A stretch of 64,000 nt of DNA from Bryobacterales bacterium (GCA_016789785.1 JAEUQE010000004.1:1-64000); one strand, 5' to 3'. Counted from the first letter of the stretch, positions 50,367-60,700 are shown. Notes: generated by a model not told the origin, from the letters alone. Numbers and translations: made by a program.

Positions 50367-51589
50367 GCAACTTGTGCGGTTTGGCGCGTGTCCTTCGAGA
50401 CCGCGTCGAGCAGTAAGTCGAAGAACTCCGGGATCGCCGAAAGAACGCGATTCCAGTTGGGAATCGGTGGAACTCCAAGAGGGTCTTCCAGGAACTCTTC
50501 GGCAGCGCGGCGCAGGCTTCGAGCAAAGGTGTTGACGGCGATCTCTTCGGCGTGACGGTCGAACTTCAATCCGTTGAGCATGGCATCGGCGTAGTGGCGG
50601 GCGATGGTATCCTGCGCCATTCGCACATATCGAACTTCCAGGCTGCGGAAGTGCTCCGTGGTGAACACAGCACCTTCGGAAGCGACTGTGCGGAAGAGCG
50701 ACTTTGCGATGTCGGTCGCCATTTTCGAAAGACCCTTGCCGGGATCGCCGGCGGAGAGGTCCTGATGCTTGTGCTCGTAGTTGTCGAGCAGATCGACCTG
50801 GCAGGTTCGGGCCAGCGCGCAGTTGCGGAACACCTCGGCAAGCACGCCGACCTCGAGTCCCCAATCCGCGGGGATGCGATTCACACGCGCGAGATTCACG
50901 TTCATGGCGAACTCGCCGGCGAGCGCATAGCGGAAGCTATCGAGGAACGTGAGGAACGAGATGCCGGGCGCCATGCCCATCATGGAACGCACGAGCGGCG
51001 TGAAGAAGAGGCGCGTCACGCGGCCATGCATGCGATCGGTGACGCGAGCGTAGTAGCCTTTGCAGAACTCGAAGCCCAGGTTGGGATGTGCGACGGGGAA
51101 GCAGAGGCGCGCGAGCAACTGGCGATCGTAGTTCACGATGTCGCAATCATGCAGCGCGACCACGTCGCAATCGCCGTGGGCAAGCAAGAGCCCGTAGGAG
51201 AGCCAGCAGGACCGTCCCTTGCCGTCGGGACCGGGAGAGAGGCCGCGTTCCTCGAGCAGGCGCAACAGCGCCTGGATGCGCTCGCTCTCAATGTGGATGA
51301 TCGTGACCGGAGTGTAGAAGTTGCTGAACAGTGACTGGACGCGTTGATACTGCTCCTGTGTCGCGCGTCCGAGCGCCAGCACGATTCGCTGCAAGTAGCG
51401 GATCTTCTGAAGCTCCGCGACGATGCGCTGCATAGCGGTGTTTTCAAACTCGGAGATGAGTGCGGGGAGAACCAAACCAACGGGCTTGGCGCGAGTGAAG
51501 CGCTCCAGATCGGATTCGAGGCGCTCTGTGCTGTCCGGCTTCAACCGGTGCAAAGTGGGGACAACGCCAGTCTGATAGAAGTCGGCCAT
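50363..51589 (-). CDS. Glucosyl-3-phosphoglycerate synthase-like glycosyltransferase
   Basis: A 408-residue GT-A protein of the GT81-like group: MADFYQTGVVPTLHRL is the typical start, followed by GLVLPALISEFENTAMQRIV, VVALHDCDIVNYDRQLLARL with metal-binding DCD, and LAGEFAMNVNLARV. Members make glucosyl-3-phosphoglycerate from a nucleotide sugar and 3-phosphoglycerate. The HAD phosphatase at 47540 would finish the path. GGAGGTAACC precedes ATG 51589. It heads a three-gene minus-strand operon. Confidence 0.82.
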   Translation of the reverse strand: MADFYQTGVVPTLHRLKPDSTERLESDLERFTRAKPVGLVLPALISEFENTAMQRIVAELQKIRYLQRIVLALGRATQEQYQRVQSLFSNFYTPVTIIHIESERIQALLRLLEERGLSPGPDGKGRSCWLSYGLLLAHGDCDVVALHDCDIVNYDRQLLARLCFPVAHPNLGFEFCKGYYARVTDRMHGRVTRLFFTPLVRSMMGMAPGISFLTFLDSFRYALAGEFAMNVNLARVNRIPADWGLEVGVLAEVFRNCALARTCQVDLLDNYEHKHQDLSAGDPGKGLSKMATDIAKSLFRTVASEGAVFTTEHFRSLEVRYVRMAQDTIARHYADAMLNGLKFDRHAEEIAVNTFARSLRRAAEEFLEDPLGVPPIPNWNRVLSAIPEFFDLLLDAVSKDTRQTAQVA

Positions 51590-51864
51590 GGTTACCTCCG
51601 TTGATCAGGATACGGTTTGGTGGAAGCGCTGAGAATCACCTATGGGCATGAGCCGGCGGTTTTTCTCGGGTCAGGCGGAGGGGGAAGCGGGAGATGGACG
51701 ATGGAATGCCTGGAGCCGTGTCTTCGCCTTTTCGCTGTGCATCGCGCTGCCGCAACGTAACGGGGAGGTAACCCCCGAAGCACAGTCTTTCCTGTAGCTG
51801 CAACGTCGAGACAGGGAGGCGCCACGCCTGGCGTCTCAATTTTCTCTTCGAAAGGAGCAGCCAG

Positions 51865-52617
51865 ATGGTCGACTTGATTGCCTCCGTTGGAATTGCCGGG
51901 GGCCGGCATTGCCGGAATCGTTTGGATGACCAGTCCGTTGTGATGGACATGCTGAACATGGTGCCGGCTGCGGAAGGGGGTACGATGCAGCCAGGAGGTA
52001 TCCGAAGACGGTGGCCACCAGCAATAGCTGGAGTCGCGTCGCCGGACCTGCACGCGGCGATCCGCAATTTTCAGAGCGTGAACCGGCATCGGGGGCTGCT
52101 GGTGGACGGACATTTGGATCCTGGCCAGCGGGGCATTCGCGTGTTGAACGAACTGGCGGCGAAGGAACGTGCGGCTCCGGACCGCGGGACCAGCTTCTCG
52201 CTGTCGGTCCTTCCAGATGCTGGAAGCCCAACCAGCGCGGTAGTGCTGATTTCGCTGCTGAACGAAGCGGCCGTGGGTTACGCCTACTATACCCTTACGC
52301 CGCGAGGGTTCGGCGAAGCGGTTCGGCGGAAGTTGTTCGGCGATGGCGCGATGCGCACCCAGGGTCTCGCATTCGAGACACCGGAAGCGATGACGACCGC
52401 CAGCTTCGATGGTCCCGCACGCCTGTTTGAACTCTTCAACAGCGGTGCGGCAGCGGTGTGCCGCTATTTCTTCACCGCGAACAAAGCCGATGGGTCGCGG
52501 GTTGTGGCTGCGGTCAACATGCCGGTGAATCCTGCGAACAATTTCGATATCGGGGCGATCACGGGTACTATGCAACTGCGCGAGCGAAGCGATCGGCCTT
52601 CCGCGGCGCGAAAGTGA
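51865..52617 (+). CDS. Protein with peptidoglycan-binding-like segment
   Basis: A 250-residue protein of unknown role. Residues 60-100 (DLHAAIRNFQSVNRHRGLLV, DGHLDPGQRGIRVLNELA) follow the peptidoglycan-binding-domain pattern, with the variant LxVDGxxDPG. The C-terminal 130 residues are predicted beta-rich (FSLSVLPDAGSPTSAVVLIS) and not recognised. There is no signal peptide. AAAGGAG lies 8 bases before ATG 51865. It faces away from the solute-synthesis genes. Confidence 0.6.
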   Translation: MVDLIASVGIAGGRHCRNRLDDQSVVMDMLNMVPAAEGGTMQPGGIRRRWPPAIAGVASPDLHAAIRNFQSVNRHRGLLVDGHLDPGQRGIRVLNELAAKERAAPDRGTSFSLSVLPDAGSPTSAVVLISLLNEAAVGYAYYTLTPRGFGEAVRRKLFGDGAMRTQGLAFETPEAMTTASFDGPARLFELFNSGAAAVCRYFFTANKADGSRVVAAVNMPVNPANNFDIGAITGTMQLRERSDRPSAARK

Positions 52618-52952
52618 ATGGGCTGATCGAGGGCTACGTACTTTGGCGCTGTGTTCCGGATCAGGGTGCGATCTCCGAGTGCAGTCGAAGCGCCGCAGGC
52701 GAGAGGTTGCGAAGCCGATTGCACGCTCCAGACGCTGCCCGGCACACTGCCGCCAAGGTCCATGCGGTCCATCCTTCGGGCGCACGGTGACGCCGGAGCC
52801 GCGCCGGACAGGGATTTCGTAACGGTGGTGTTGCGCTGGAATCAGCGGGCGTGGGATGCGACGGTGATGGCGGGCTTGCTGGACGGCCGCCGGGCGCGAC
52901 GTCCCGATCGTCGCCACAGCAGCATTTACAAGCGTGGCCGCGACTGAAGATA
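52618..52952. other. Stretch without a recognised gene
   Basis: Short open frames cross it, one of which (MRSILRAHGDAGAAPDRDFV and VVLRWNQRAWDATVMAGLLD) has fairly normal codon use but no start context and no known domain. It could be the remains of a gene. The end should hold the promoter of the hydrolase at 52953. Confidence 0.35.
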
Positions 52953-54962
52953 ATGTCAGCTATGCTTTCCCGCGCGTTTGTCTCCGTGATGGTGTGTTGC
53001 CTGACCGCCTCTCTGCCCGCTGCCGTGAAGCAGATCCAGCTTGTGGATCGTGCCGATGTGCCTGGCTACGCTTATGAGCGCGTGCTTGCGAAGGTCCACT
53101 TCGCGGTGGATCCGAAGCTGCCCGCCAATCGCATCATTCGCGACATCGACCACGCGCCGCGCAACGCACAGGGCATGGTGGAGTTCTCGGCCGACCTCTT
53201 CGTGTTGAAGCCTCGCAATCCGGTGGAAGGCAATGGCACGCTGCTGTTTGAAGTGAGCAATCGCGGCAACAAAGGGCTGCTGTCGATGTTCAACTTCGCA
53301 CGATCGATGCGGGATCCACGATTGCGCGAAGACTTCGGTGATGGCTATCTGCTGAAGCAGGGCTACACGCTGGTGTGGGTTGGCTGGCAAGCCGATGTCG
53401 CCGATGATGCGAACGCGTTGCGCCTCTTTGCGCCGGTAGCCACGGACAACGGCAAGCCCATCAGTGGCCTGGTACGCGGGCAGTGGATTGTGGACTCGAA
53501 GACGACGGTTCACAATCTTGGCGATCGGAGTCACATACCTTATGCCGTCGCCGACGCCAATGATCCGTCGCTGCAACTGACCGTGCAGGATCGCCGCGAT
53601 GCGCCGAAGCGCACCATTCCTCGCGATCAATGGCAACTGGCGAGGCTTGCGTTCGGGAAGCCAATGCCTGATACCGGCAGCATCTATATGGCGAGCGGTT
53701 TCGAGCCAGGGAAGATGTACGAGTTGGTGTACACTTCGCAGGATCCGGCGATTGTTGGTCTGGGTCCGGCGGCGATCCGTGATGTGATTTCGTTCCTCAA
53801 GTATGAGCGCAATGGAGTGCTGCTGTTGGGCGATCAGGCCAGTCATCTGAAGCGCGCCGTTGGATTCGGCACATCGCAGAGCGGGCGCTTCCTGCGTACG
53901 TTCCTTTACTTCGGCTTCAACAAGGATGAGAAGAACCGTAAGGTGTTCGATGGTGTGTGGGCGCACGTTGCGGGCGGCGGGCGCGGCAGCTTCAATCATC
54001 GCTTCGCGCAGCCTTCGCGCGACGGCCATCCTTACATGAACACGCTGTATCCCACCGACATCTTCCCGTTCAGCGACACGCCACAGACGGATCCGGAGAC
54101 GGGGCTCACCGACGGTCTGCTGGTGCGCGCCGATGAGGACAAGGTGGCGCCGAAGATCTTCTATACGAACGGGTCGTACGAGTATTGGGGACGCGCTGCG
54201 TCGCTGATTCACACGGCGCTGGATGGAAAGAGCGACGCCGCACTGCGGAGTGACACTCGGGCATATCTGTTGAGCGGGACGCAGCATGGTCCAGGCAGCT
54301 TTCCTCCGCGGCGTGACAACACGCAGCACACCGCGAATCCGAATGACTATCGCTTCGTGATGCGAGCCCTGTTGGCCGGGATGCAGGGTTGGCTGAAGGA
54401 AGGCAAGGAGCCGCCGGCATCGGCGTATCCACTCATCAGGAATGGAGAACTCGCGATGCCGGGCGCGGTGCAATTCCCGAAACTCGCCAGTGTCGCGCTG
54501 CCGAAGCATCCGCAGATGGCCTACCGCGTGGACTACGGCGAGGAGTTTCGCACGGCGGGTCTGGTGACGAAGGAGCCGCCGGTGGTTGGCAAGGCATTCG
54601 CGACGATGGTGCCGCAAGTGGATGCGGACGGCAATGAGAAGGCAGGGGTGCGGCTCCCCGAGATTCAAGTGCCGCTGGCGACCTACACGGGATGGAACCT
54701 GCGCTCGGCGAAGATCGGTGCACCGGAGGAGATGTTCAGCATGGTGGGCTCGTTCTTCCCGCTTGCGAAATCCAAGGCGGAACGTGAGAAGGCGCGTGAT
54801 CCGCGGCCATCGATTGCGGAGCGGTATGCGTCGCGCGAGGCGTATCTCGCGAAGATTCGCGAGGCGGCGAAGTCGCTGGTTGGATCGGGCTATGTGCTGG
54901 AAGCCGATGTGCCGGCGCTCGAAGAACGCGCGGCGAAGATGTGGGATGCCCTGGCGAAATAG
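52953..54962 (+). CDS. Secreted alpha/beta-hydrolase domain protein
   Basis: A 669-residue exported protein of the large Abhydrolase_10 family. A signal peptide (SRAFVSVMVCCLTASLPAAV) is followed by a beta-rich first half (VLKPRNPVEGNGTLLFEVSN) and a hydrolase half with the nucleophile elbow GFGTSQSGRFLR, YEYWGRAASLIHTAL and YLLSGTQHGPGSFPP, which probably supplies the catalytic His. The substrate is unknown; esters in plant matter are a guess. ATG 52962 is an alternative start. Confidence 0.82.
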   Translation: MSAMLSRAFVSVMVCCLTASLPAAVKQIQLVDRADVPGYAYERVLAKVHFAVDPKLPANRIIRDIDHAPRNAQGMVEFSADLFVLKPRNPVEGNGTLLFEVSNRGNKGLLSMFNFARSMRDPRLREDFGDGYLLKQGYTLVWVGWQADVADDANALRLFAPVATDNGKPISGLVRGQWIVDSKTTVHNLGDRSHIPYAVADANDPSLQLTVQDRRDAPKRTIPRDQWQLARLAFGKPMPDTGSIYMASGFEPGKMYELVYTSQDPAIVGLGPAAIRDVISFLKYERNGVLLLGDQASHLKRAVGFGTSQSGRFLRTFLYFGFNKDEKNRKVFDGVWAHVAGGGRGSFNHRFAQPSRDGHPYMNTLYPTDIFPFSDTPQTDPETGLTDGLLVRADEDKVAPKIFYTNGSYEYWGRAASLIHTALDGKSDAALRSDTRAYLLSGTQHGPGSFPPRRDNTQHTANPNDYRFVMRALLAGMQGWLKEGKEPPASAYPLIRNGELAMPGAVQFPKLASVALPKHPQMAYRVDYGEEFRTAGLVTKEPPVVGKAFATMVPQVDADGNEKAGVRLPEIQVPLATYTGWNLRSAKIGAPEEMFSMVGSFFPLAKSKAEREKARDPRPSIAERYASREAYLAKIREAAKSLVGSGYVLEADVPALEERAAKMWDALAK

Positions 54963-54966
54963 CACG

Positions 54967-54981
54967 CCGCGGAGGCCGCGG
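54967..54981 (+). terminator. Short GC hairpin after the hydrolase
   Basis: CCGCGG-AGG-CCGCGG gives a 6-bp stem with a 3-base loop directly after the stop; no T-run. It may be a weak terminator. Confidence 0.35.
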
Positions 54982-55020
54982 AAATAGACCCGCCTCCGGA
55001 TTTCGCTAATCTGGAAGTTT

Positions 55021-55854
55021 ATGGGTCCTCAACCAACCATGGACGCCCCGAAGGTTCCGGTACAGGGCGTTCGTCACTTCATTACCGTCGGCTCAGGCAA
55101 AGGCGGTGTCGGAAAGACGACAGTTTCGGTGAATCTTGCGCTCGCGCTTGCGAAGCTGGGGCATCGCACGGGCCTGATCGACGCCGACATGTATGGCCCG
55201 AACGTGCCGCGCATGCTGGGCGTGAATCAGCCGCCGATGGGAGACGGGCAGCGCATTCGCCCGATTGAGCATCACGGTCTGAAGATCATGTCGATGGGTT
55301 TTCTGAGCCCGACCGACCGGCCGATCATCTGGCGTGGTCCGATGCTGCACAGCGCGATTCAGCAGTTCGTGCGGCAGGTGGATTGGGGCGATCTGGATTT
55401 CCTGATTGTGGATCTGCCGCCGGGCACGGGCGATGTGTCGCTCTCGCTTGCACAGACAACGGCCATCAGCGGCGCCATTGTCGTGACCACGCCATCGGAG
55501 GTGTCGCTTGAGGACGCACGCAAAGCCGTGCTCATGTTTCAGCAGTTGAAGGTGCCGGTGATGGGGATTGTGGAGAACATGAGCTACCTGGTGGTGCCGG
55601 GGAGCGATCAGCGCGTCGATGTGTTTGGGCAGGGCGGGGGAAAGCGCACCGCGGAGGCGATGCAAGTGCCTCTGCTGGGCGAGTTGCCGCTGATTCCGGA
55701 GATCCGTATTGGCGGAGACAACGGCAAGCCCGTGACGCTGCTGGGTCCGGATGCGCCAGTGGCACGGCCGTTCTATGAGCTTGCGCAAGGCGTCGCTGCG
55801 CGCGCGGCGGAGACCGGATCGCACAAGGCGCCGACGATTTCCGTGGAGGACTGA
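55021..55854 (+). CDS. Mrp/ApbC-type P-loop ATPase without CxxC
   Basis: A 277-residue ATPase of the Mrp/NBP35 family, normally an iron-sulfur cluster carrier. GSGKGGVGKTTVSVNLALAL is the deviant Walker A, IDADMYGPNVPRMLGV and IVDLPPGTGDVSLSLAQTT are family blocks. Two usual parts are absent: the N-terminal DUF59 domain, and the C-terminal CxxC that binds the cluster; ENMSYLVVPGSDQRVDVFGQ stands where CPxC is expected, and there is no Cys in the whole protein. It may act by another route, as do Cys-free variants in some other bacteria. Confidence 0.88.
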   Translation: MGPQPTMDAPKVPVQGVRHFITVGSGKGGVGKTTVSVNLALALAKLGHRTGLIDADMYGPNVPRMLGVNQPPMGDGQRIRPIEHHGLKIMSMGFLSPTDRPIIWRGPMLHSAIQQFVRQVDWGDLDFLIVDLPPGTGDVSLSLAQTTAISGAIVVTTPSEVSLEDARKAVLMFQQLKVPVMGIVENMSYLVVPGSDQRVDVFGQGGGKRTAEAMQVPLLGELPLIPEIRIGGDNGKPVTLLGPDAPVARPFYELAQGVAARAAETGSHKAPTISVED

Positions 55855-55882
55855 CGCGCCCAGTTCGTTCGTTGCAGTTCTG

Positions 55883-56839
55883 CTATTTCCCAGTGAGCCG
55901 CTGCCGGCGTTCCATCAGCCCTTTGCGAAGCGCGTCTTTGCGAGAGGCGGGTAACGATGCATCTTCCTCAATCACAGCGAGCGCGCGTGTGGCTGCCTGC
56001 AATGACTCCGTATGGCGATTAGCAGTTTCGAGCGCTTCGGACAATGAGTCGAGCGCATTCGCCGATTTCGGGTGCTGCGCGGCGATCCACCGGAAGACCG
56101 CGATCGCATGATCGTTGCGGCCTTCCTGCATCAGTGTGTAGCCCATCATGTTGAGATTGCGCTCCGAGAGTGCGGCGGAGTCCGGTTGTGCGGACCTCGT
56201 CTCATCGAGCAACGCCGATGGGTCCGTCTTCGCGGCTTGAATGCTGTGGAACAATCGCACGGGTGATGGCGCGGGCGCCTGATACGACGTCCGCAACGTG
56301 CCTTTCTTTTCGGCGATCTCGAGTGCCGTGGGGTAGAACTGTGTGAACGTCTGCTCCACGGCTCCGTTCGCGCTGTGGCACGCCTGGCATCCGGCGTTGA
56401 CGGGAAGCGGCGACGCGGTGGTACGGCGCGGCATGAGACCGCCGCCGAAATCGAAGTAGCCCCATCCTTGCGGGAATCGCTTCGTATCCTTGACCGCCAC
56501 TTCGAGCGCGGCAACGTCTGTTTGGAAGAAGCCGCCCTTGTTAATCGACCCTTGCGACGTCGAGTAGCGGATCTCCAGCACGAACATCGATCCATCCGGC
56601 CACTTTCCCGACTCCTGGAACTTTGTAAACGCCTCGCGAGTGACGAATACGTTGTCGAACATGGGATTCTGGAGCGTGGCATTGGCGGCGGCCGGCCCGT
56701 AGGTCATGCCGAGCCCGGATGAAAGATAGACCCATTCGCGGTAGTCCGCGGGCATCCGAAGCTCGCCCTTTTCGTTGAATTCCGGGCCGGATGCCATGGC
56801 CGAGGCGATCGACAGGAGGAAGCAGATTGCGCGTCGCAT
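55883..56839 (-). CDS. Cytochrome P460-like protein with TPR tail
   Basis: A 318-residue exported protein. Signal peptide RRAICFLLSIASAMASG; cytochrome P460 domain with REWVYLSSGLGMTYG near the start, GGFFQTDVAALEVAVKDTKR, and the heme-binding GCQACH (about 169-173 from this start). After it, about 110 residues form TPR-like helices (MMGYTLMQEGRNDHAIAVFR, SANALDSLSEALETANRHTE). P460 enzymes oxidise hydroxylamine or NO-type compounds, but many family members are uncharacterised. AGGAGG directly touches ATG 56839, so the start may be the TTG at 56893. Confidence 0.78.
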   Translation of the reverse strand: MRRAICFLLSIASAMASGPEFNEKGELRMPADYREWVYLSSGLGMTYGPAAANATLQNPMFDNVFVTREAFTKFQESGKWPDGSMFVLEIRYSTSQGSINKGGFFQTDVAALEVAVKDTKRFPQGWGYFDFGGGLMPRRTTASPLPVNAGCQACHSANGAVEQTFTQFYPTALEIAEKKGTLRTSYQAPAPSPVRLFHSIQAAKTDPSALLDETRSAQPDSAALSERNLNMMGYTLMQEGRNDHAIAVFRWIAAQHPKSANALDSLSEALETANRHTESLQAATRALAVIEEDASLPASRKDALRKGLMERRQRLTGK

Positions 56840-56916
56840 CCTCCTATTCTGCGGCAGCACGGCGATGTTGTCTTGAACCGGATTAACCTGCAACGGGACA
56901 TTTGGGAGGCGGGCGG

Positions 56917-57705
56917 ATGGCTGAGCTTCGAACGGGACAGTTCTTCGGCGGCGTCAGCGGGCGCTGGGCGATTCCCCAAGCGCTGCTGACACGGCTTGAC
57001 CATGCGGCCGTGCGGAAGGTGCCATCGCATACTCATGAGCGCGGATATTTGAACCTCGTGCTGACGGGGCACTACCGCGAACAGACGCGATTGCGGAAGA
57101 TCGAGTACCAGCCCTTCACGCTCGTCTCGCATCCAGCGCACTTCGAGCATCGCGATGAGATCGGCGATGGAGGCGCACAGTTCTTCATTGTGGAATTTCG
57201 CGGGGATTGGTTGGACCGGCGTCAGGCACAGTTCGACATTCAGGGCGGCGAGGCGGTGTGGGCGGCGCTCCGGCTGGCGTGCCGCGTTCACGACGGGCCT
57301 CTGGCGGCGGAGGCCGGCGTGGCGGAACTCCTCGGCGCTTTGAACGGCGGGCGGTGGACGGCCGAAAAACGGGAACCGCGCTGGCTTACCGCCGTGGAGG
57401 ACCGTTTGCGGGAAGAGTTTCTCAGTCCTCCCGCACTGGAGATCCTGAGTGGAGATGCTGGCGTGCACCCGGTGCACTTATCGAGGACTTACCGGAAGTT
57501 TCGAGGTGAGGGCGCCGGCGATTTCGTGAGGCGATTGCGTGTGATCGAAGGCGCAAGGCGGATCGCTACGGGCGGGCAGAAGTTAGTGGACATCGCCGCG
57601 GAACTTGGATTTGCCGATCAGAGTCACTTTGCCCGGTCGTTCAAGCAAGTTACTGGAGTTACGGCGGGAGAGTTTCAGCGGCAGGTGGCGAAGACGCGAC
57701 GGTGA
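56917..57705 (+). CDS. AraC-family transcriptional regulator
   Basis: A 262-residue regulator with an N-terminal cupin-like sensing half (HTHERGYLNLVLTGHYREQT, FTLVSHPAHFEHRDEIGDGG) and a C-terminal double helix-turn-helix (GVHPVHLSRTYRKFRGEGAG, KLVDIAAELGFADQSHFARS, FKQVTGVTAGEFQRQV). ATG 56917 has GGGAGG and GGCGG before it. It is divergent from the P460-like gene, 77 bases away, and may control it. Confidence 0.88.
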   Translation: MAELRTGQFFGGVSGRWAIPQALLTRLDHAAVRKVPSHTHERGYLNLVLTGHYREQTRLRKIEYQPFTLVSHPAHFEHRDEIGDGGAQFFIVEFRGDWLDRRQAQFDIQGGEAVWAALRLACRVHDGPLAAEAGVAELLGALNGGRWTAEKREPRWLTAVEDRLREEFLSPPALEILSGDAGVHPVHLSRTYRKFRGEGAGDFVRRLRVIEGARRIATGGQKLVDIAAELGFADQSHFARSFKQVTGVTAGEFQRQVAKTRR

Positions 57706-57724
57706 CAAAGCGCGGCGATGACGA

Positions 57725-57756
57725 GACGCGGGGGACCTCCGACGAACCCCCGCGTC
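57725..57756. terminator. Strong hairpin between convergent genes
   Basis: GACGCGGGGG (57725-57734) and CCCCCGCGTC (57747-57756) form a perfect 10-bp stem with a 12-base loop between the AraC gene and the TonB receptor gene. It lacks a T-run but probably ends transcription from both sides. Confidence 0.6.
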
Positions 57757-57767
57757 CCAGATTCCGG

Positions 57768-60700
57768 TCAGAATGAGAACTTCAGTGCGAGTTGAACGAA
57801 GCGCGGATCGAGCGTGGAGCCAACGCGTCCGAAGTTCGCACTCGCCAGATTCACATCGGGAGCGCCGAAGTTCGTCTGGTTCAACAGATTGTAGAACTCG
57901 CCGCGGAACTGCAAGCGCGCCGCCTCTCCGGCGAACGGCATGCGGAAGTTCTTGGCAAGCACCAGATTGGTCTGGTAGAACGGGAAGCCGCTGATCACGT
58001 TGCGGCCCAGCGTTCCGAACGGAGCCGTAACAGCCGGGATCGCGAGGTTCGAGCGGTTGAAGTAACTCAGGTGGCGATCCGAAGTCACATTCGATTTGAG
58101 CGGCTGATTGGGATCCACCAGATTCGGGCGCAACGCGACATTGCCGAGGAAATCGGGCTGTCCGTCGGAAAGAATGCCCGCGCCGTCGGGATAGCGCAGA
58201 TTCAGAGGCTGGCCGCTGAACAGCGATACGATCGACGACACTTGCCATCCCCCGAGCACCACATCCGCGGCGGCTGGAATGTCCTTGCCAAAGCGTCGGC
58301 CCTTACCGAAGGGAAGCTCGTAGACGAAGGACGTGGTCGAGTTGAACGTCTGGTCGAAGCTCGAACGGCTGCGATCATTATTCGGATTACGGATATCCTG
58401 CGGGTTCGGCGATCCGCCATTCGTGGTCTCCAGCACCTGGCCCACGTTGTCGATCGCCTTCGAGTAAGTGAAGGAACTGATCAGGGTAAGATCACGCCCG
58501 CGGTGTTCGAACTTCATCTGCAACGCGTTGTAATTCGAGAAACCCGTGGGCTGTACGGCTGTGATGTTGTTGAAGCCCTGGAAGGGCCGTCGCGCGAGTA
58601 AGGTGCCGAGGGTGGTCAGCCCGCGCGAGAGTTCGTCCTGTGTAATCGGCCGGGCCTGATTCAGATCCCCGAGAATCGGCAGGCGTGAGCCCTTATTGCC
58701 GACGTAAGCGAGGTCCAGAAGCGTATCCTTGAACAGCGTCCGCTGAAGGGTGAAGTGCCAGTTCTGGACATAGCCCCAAGGGGTCTCGCGATCCATGTGC
58801 AGGATCACGTTGCTGGGCAGGCTGCCGGGATAGCCGGCCTCCCGTGGACGGAAGCAATTCTGCCAGTTGTTGGCCGTGCAGACGTTGCCAAGTTGCGCCG
58901 GGCTGTTTACCGCCGAGAAGCGGGTTACGAATGGAGCATTGGTGTTGAGTAACTCCGCCGACGCCATGCGGTTCCAGAAATTCCAACCGAGGCCGTAGCC
59001 GCCGCGAATGACGGTCTTCGAATTGAGCTGATAGGCTGCGCCAAGGCGCGGGGCGAAAGTGTTGTAAGGCTGGCGCTGCAAAGTGCGATTGGTGATTCCA
59101 TCACCGGTTGCCTGAACCAGCGAATTACTGCGCGGGTCGAAGTTGGCGAGCCGGTTATCCGCGTCGTACACCGGCGTCATCAGGTCATAGCGGAGCCCCA
59201 TATTGAGGGTCAGCTTATTATTCACCTTGAAGTCATCCTGTAAGTACCAGAAGTGGCCCTGTTGCCGGACGCGGGCTGTCACCTGGGTGGCAATCTGATA
59301 CTGGCTGCGCGCGCCGAACAGGAAATCCGCCAGGTGATACCAGGAGTTATTTACCCCGGCTGGAACATTGGCTGTGGGGCGGCTGAAGGCGCCGCCAAAC
59401 GAATCGATGCCATAGAGCGGGTTGGTGTCATCCACGCCGATGTAGAGCCCCAGCCACTCGTAGCCCATCTTGAGGTTGTGGCGGCGAACGATCTTGGAGA
59501 GGTTCAGCCGGCTATTGACCGTGGTGGGGAACTGTGCCTGTGGATTGGTGGATTGCCGTCCGTAACGGGGGAACCCGATGATGTCCTGCGGCGTGACTCC
59601 ACCTTGGATCCGGGCGCCTTCCGGCAGTCCGGTGATGCCGAACAACTCACGCATGGAGGGACCGCCGACCGAAGCGGGCAGCCGGTCCATCCCGAGACGC
59701 GTGACGGCGAAGCGATACTCCAGTACTTCGCTTGAGGACTTGGTCCAGGTGAGCCCCATGATGCCCTGCTGGTTGTAGGTGTCGAGGAAGCCGAGGTTGT
59801 TGCCGCCCGCCGGACCATCAATCACCGCCGGAGCGAAGATGTTCTGGCGGCGCTGGGAGTAGCGGAAGAAACTCTGCAAGCTGTCCGAGAACTGATTGTC
59901 GATCTTTACTGCGCCTTTGTCGTCGTCTAACTCATTCCGGTCGAAGTTTCCGAAATTATTTGCGATGCCGAGATTATTGGTTGCGATCGCCGGCGCGGTC
60001 CGGTTGGGCTGCGGCAGATTCTCCATCATGTACCGTGCAAGCCGGGTCATCGGGACAGGCTGGCCGGCGGGGACGATGGTGCCCGCGGAGATGCGGCGTC
60101 CGTCCGAAGCCGTGAAATCAACGGGGACCCGGACGTCCACGGGGAGCACGCCCTGCCGCATGCTGGCGTTCGGCACGGAACTCAGGAAAAATGGGGAAAC
60201 GCGCCAGCGGCTGCCTTCATAATCCGCGAAAAAGAATGTCTTGTTCTTGCGGATGGGTCCGCCAAAGGTGAAGCCGAACTGGTTGCGGTTGGTTTGCGGC
60301 TTGCGGTTGTCCACCGGCTTGAAGAACCCGGTGGCGTTCAGCTTTGTGTTCTGGAAGAAGTTCCACATGCTGCCGTGAAACTCATTGGTGCCGGATTTCG
60401 ACGCCACGTTCATCACGGCGCCGCCCGTGCGGCCGAACTCCGCCGAGTAAGCGTTGACCATCATGCGGAACTCGGCCACCGAATCAGGACTTGGCTGCAC
60501 TGCCTGGTTCGAGAAGCCCTGGTTTGTGGTGCCGTAGAAGTTGTTATCCACGCCGTCGATGATGAAGTTATTAAACACGGAGCGAAGCCCGTTGACATTG
60601 TAAGATCCTTCGCGGCGGAAGGCGACCGAGCCCTGATTGGCGACTTGCGATTCCCGGACTCCGGGAGCGAGCAACGCGAAATTGGAGTAAGTGCGGCCCA

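Noticed and set aside
52956..54965. 669-codon open frame opposite the alpha/beta hydrolase
   Set aside because: Mirror frame of a GC-rich gene; its composition is rich in Arg and His without any motif.
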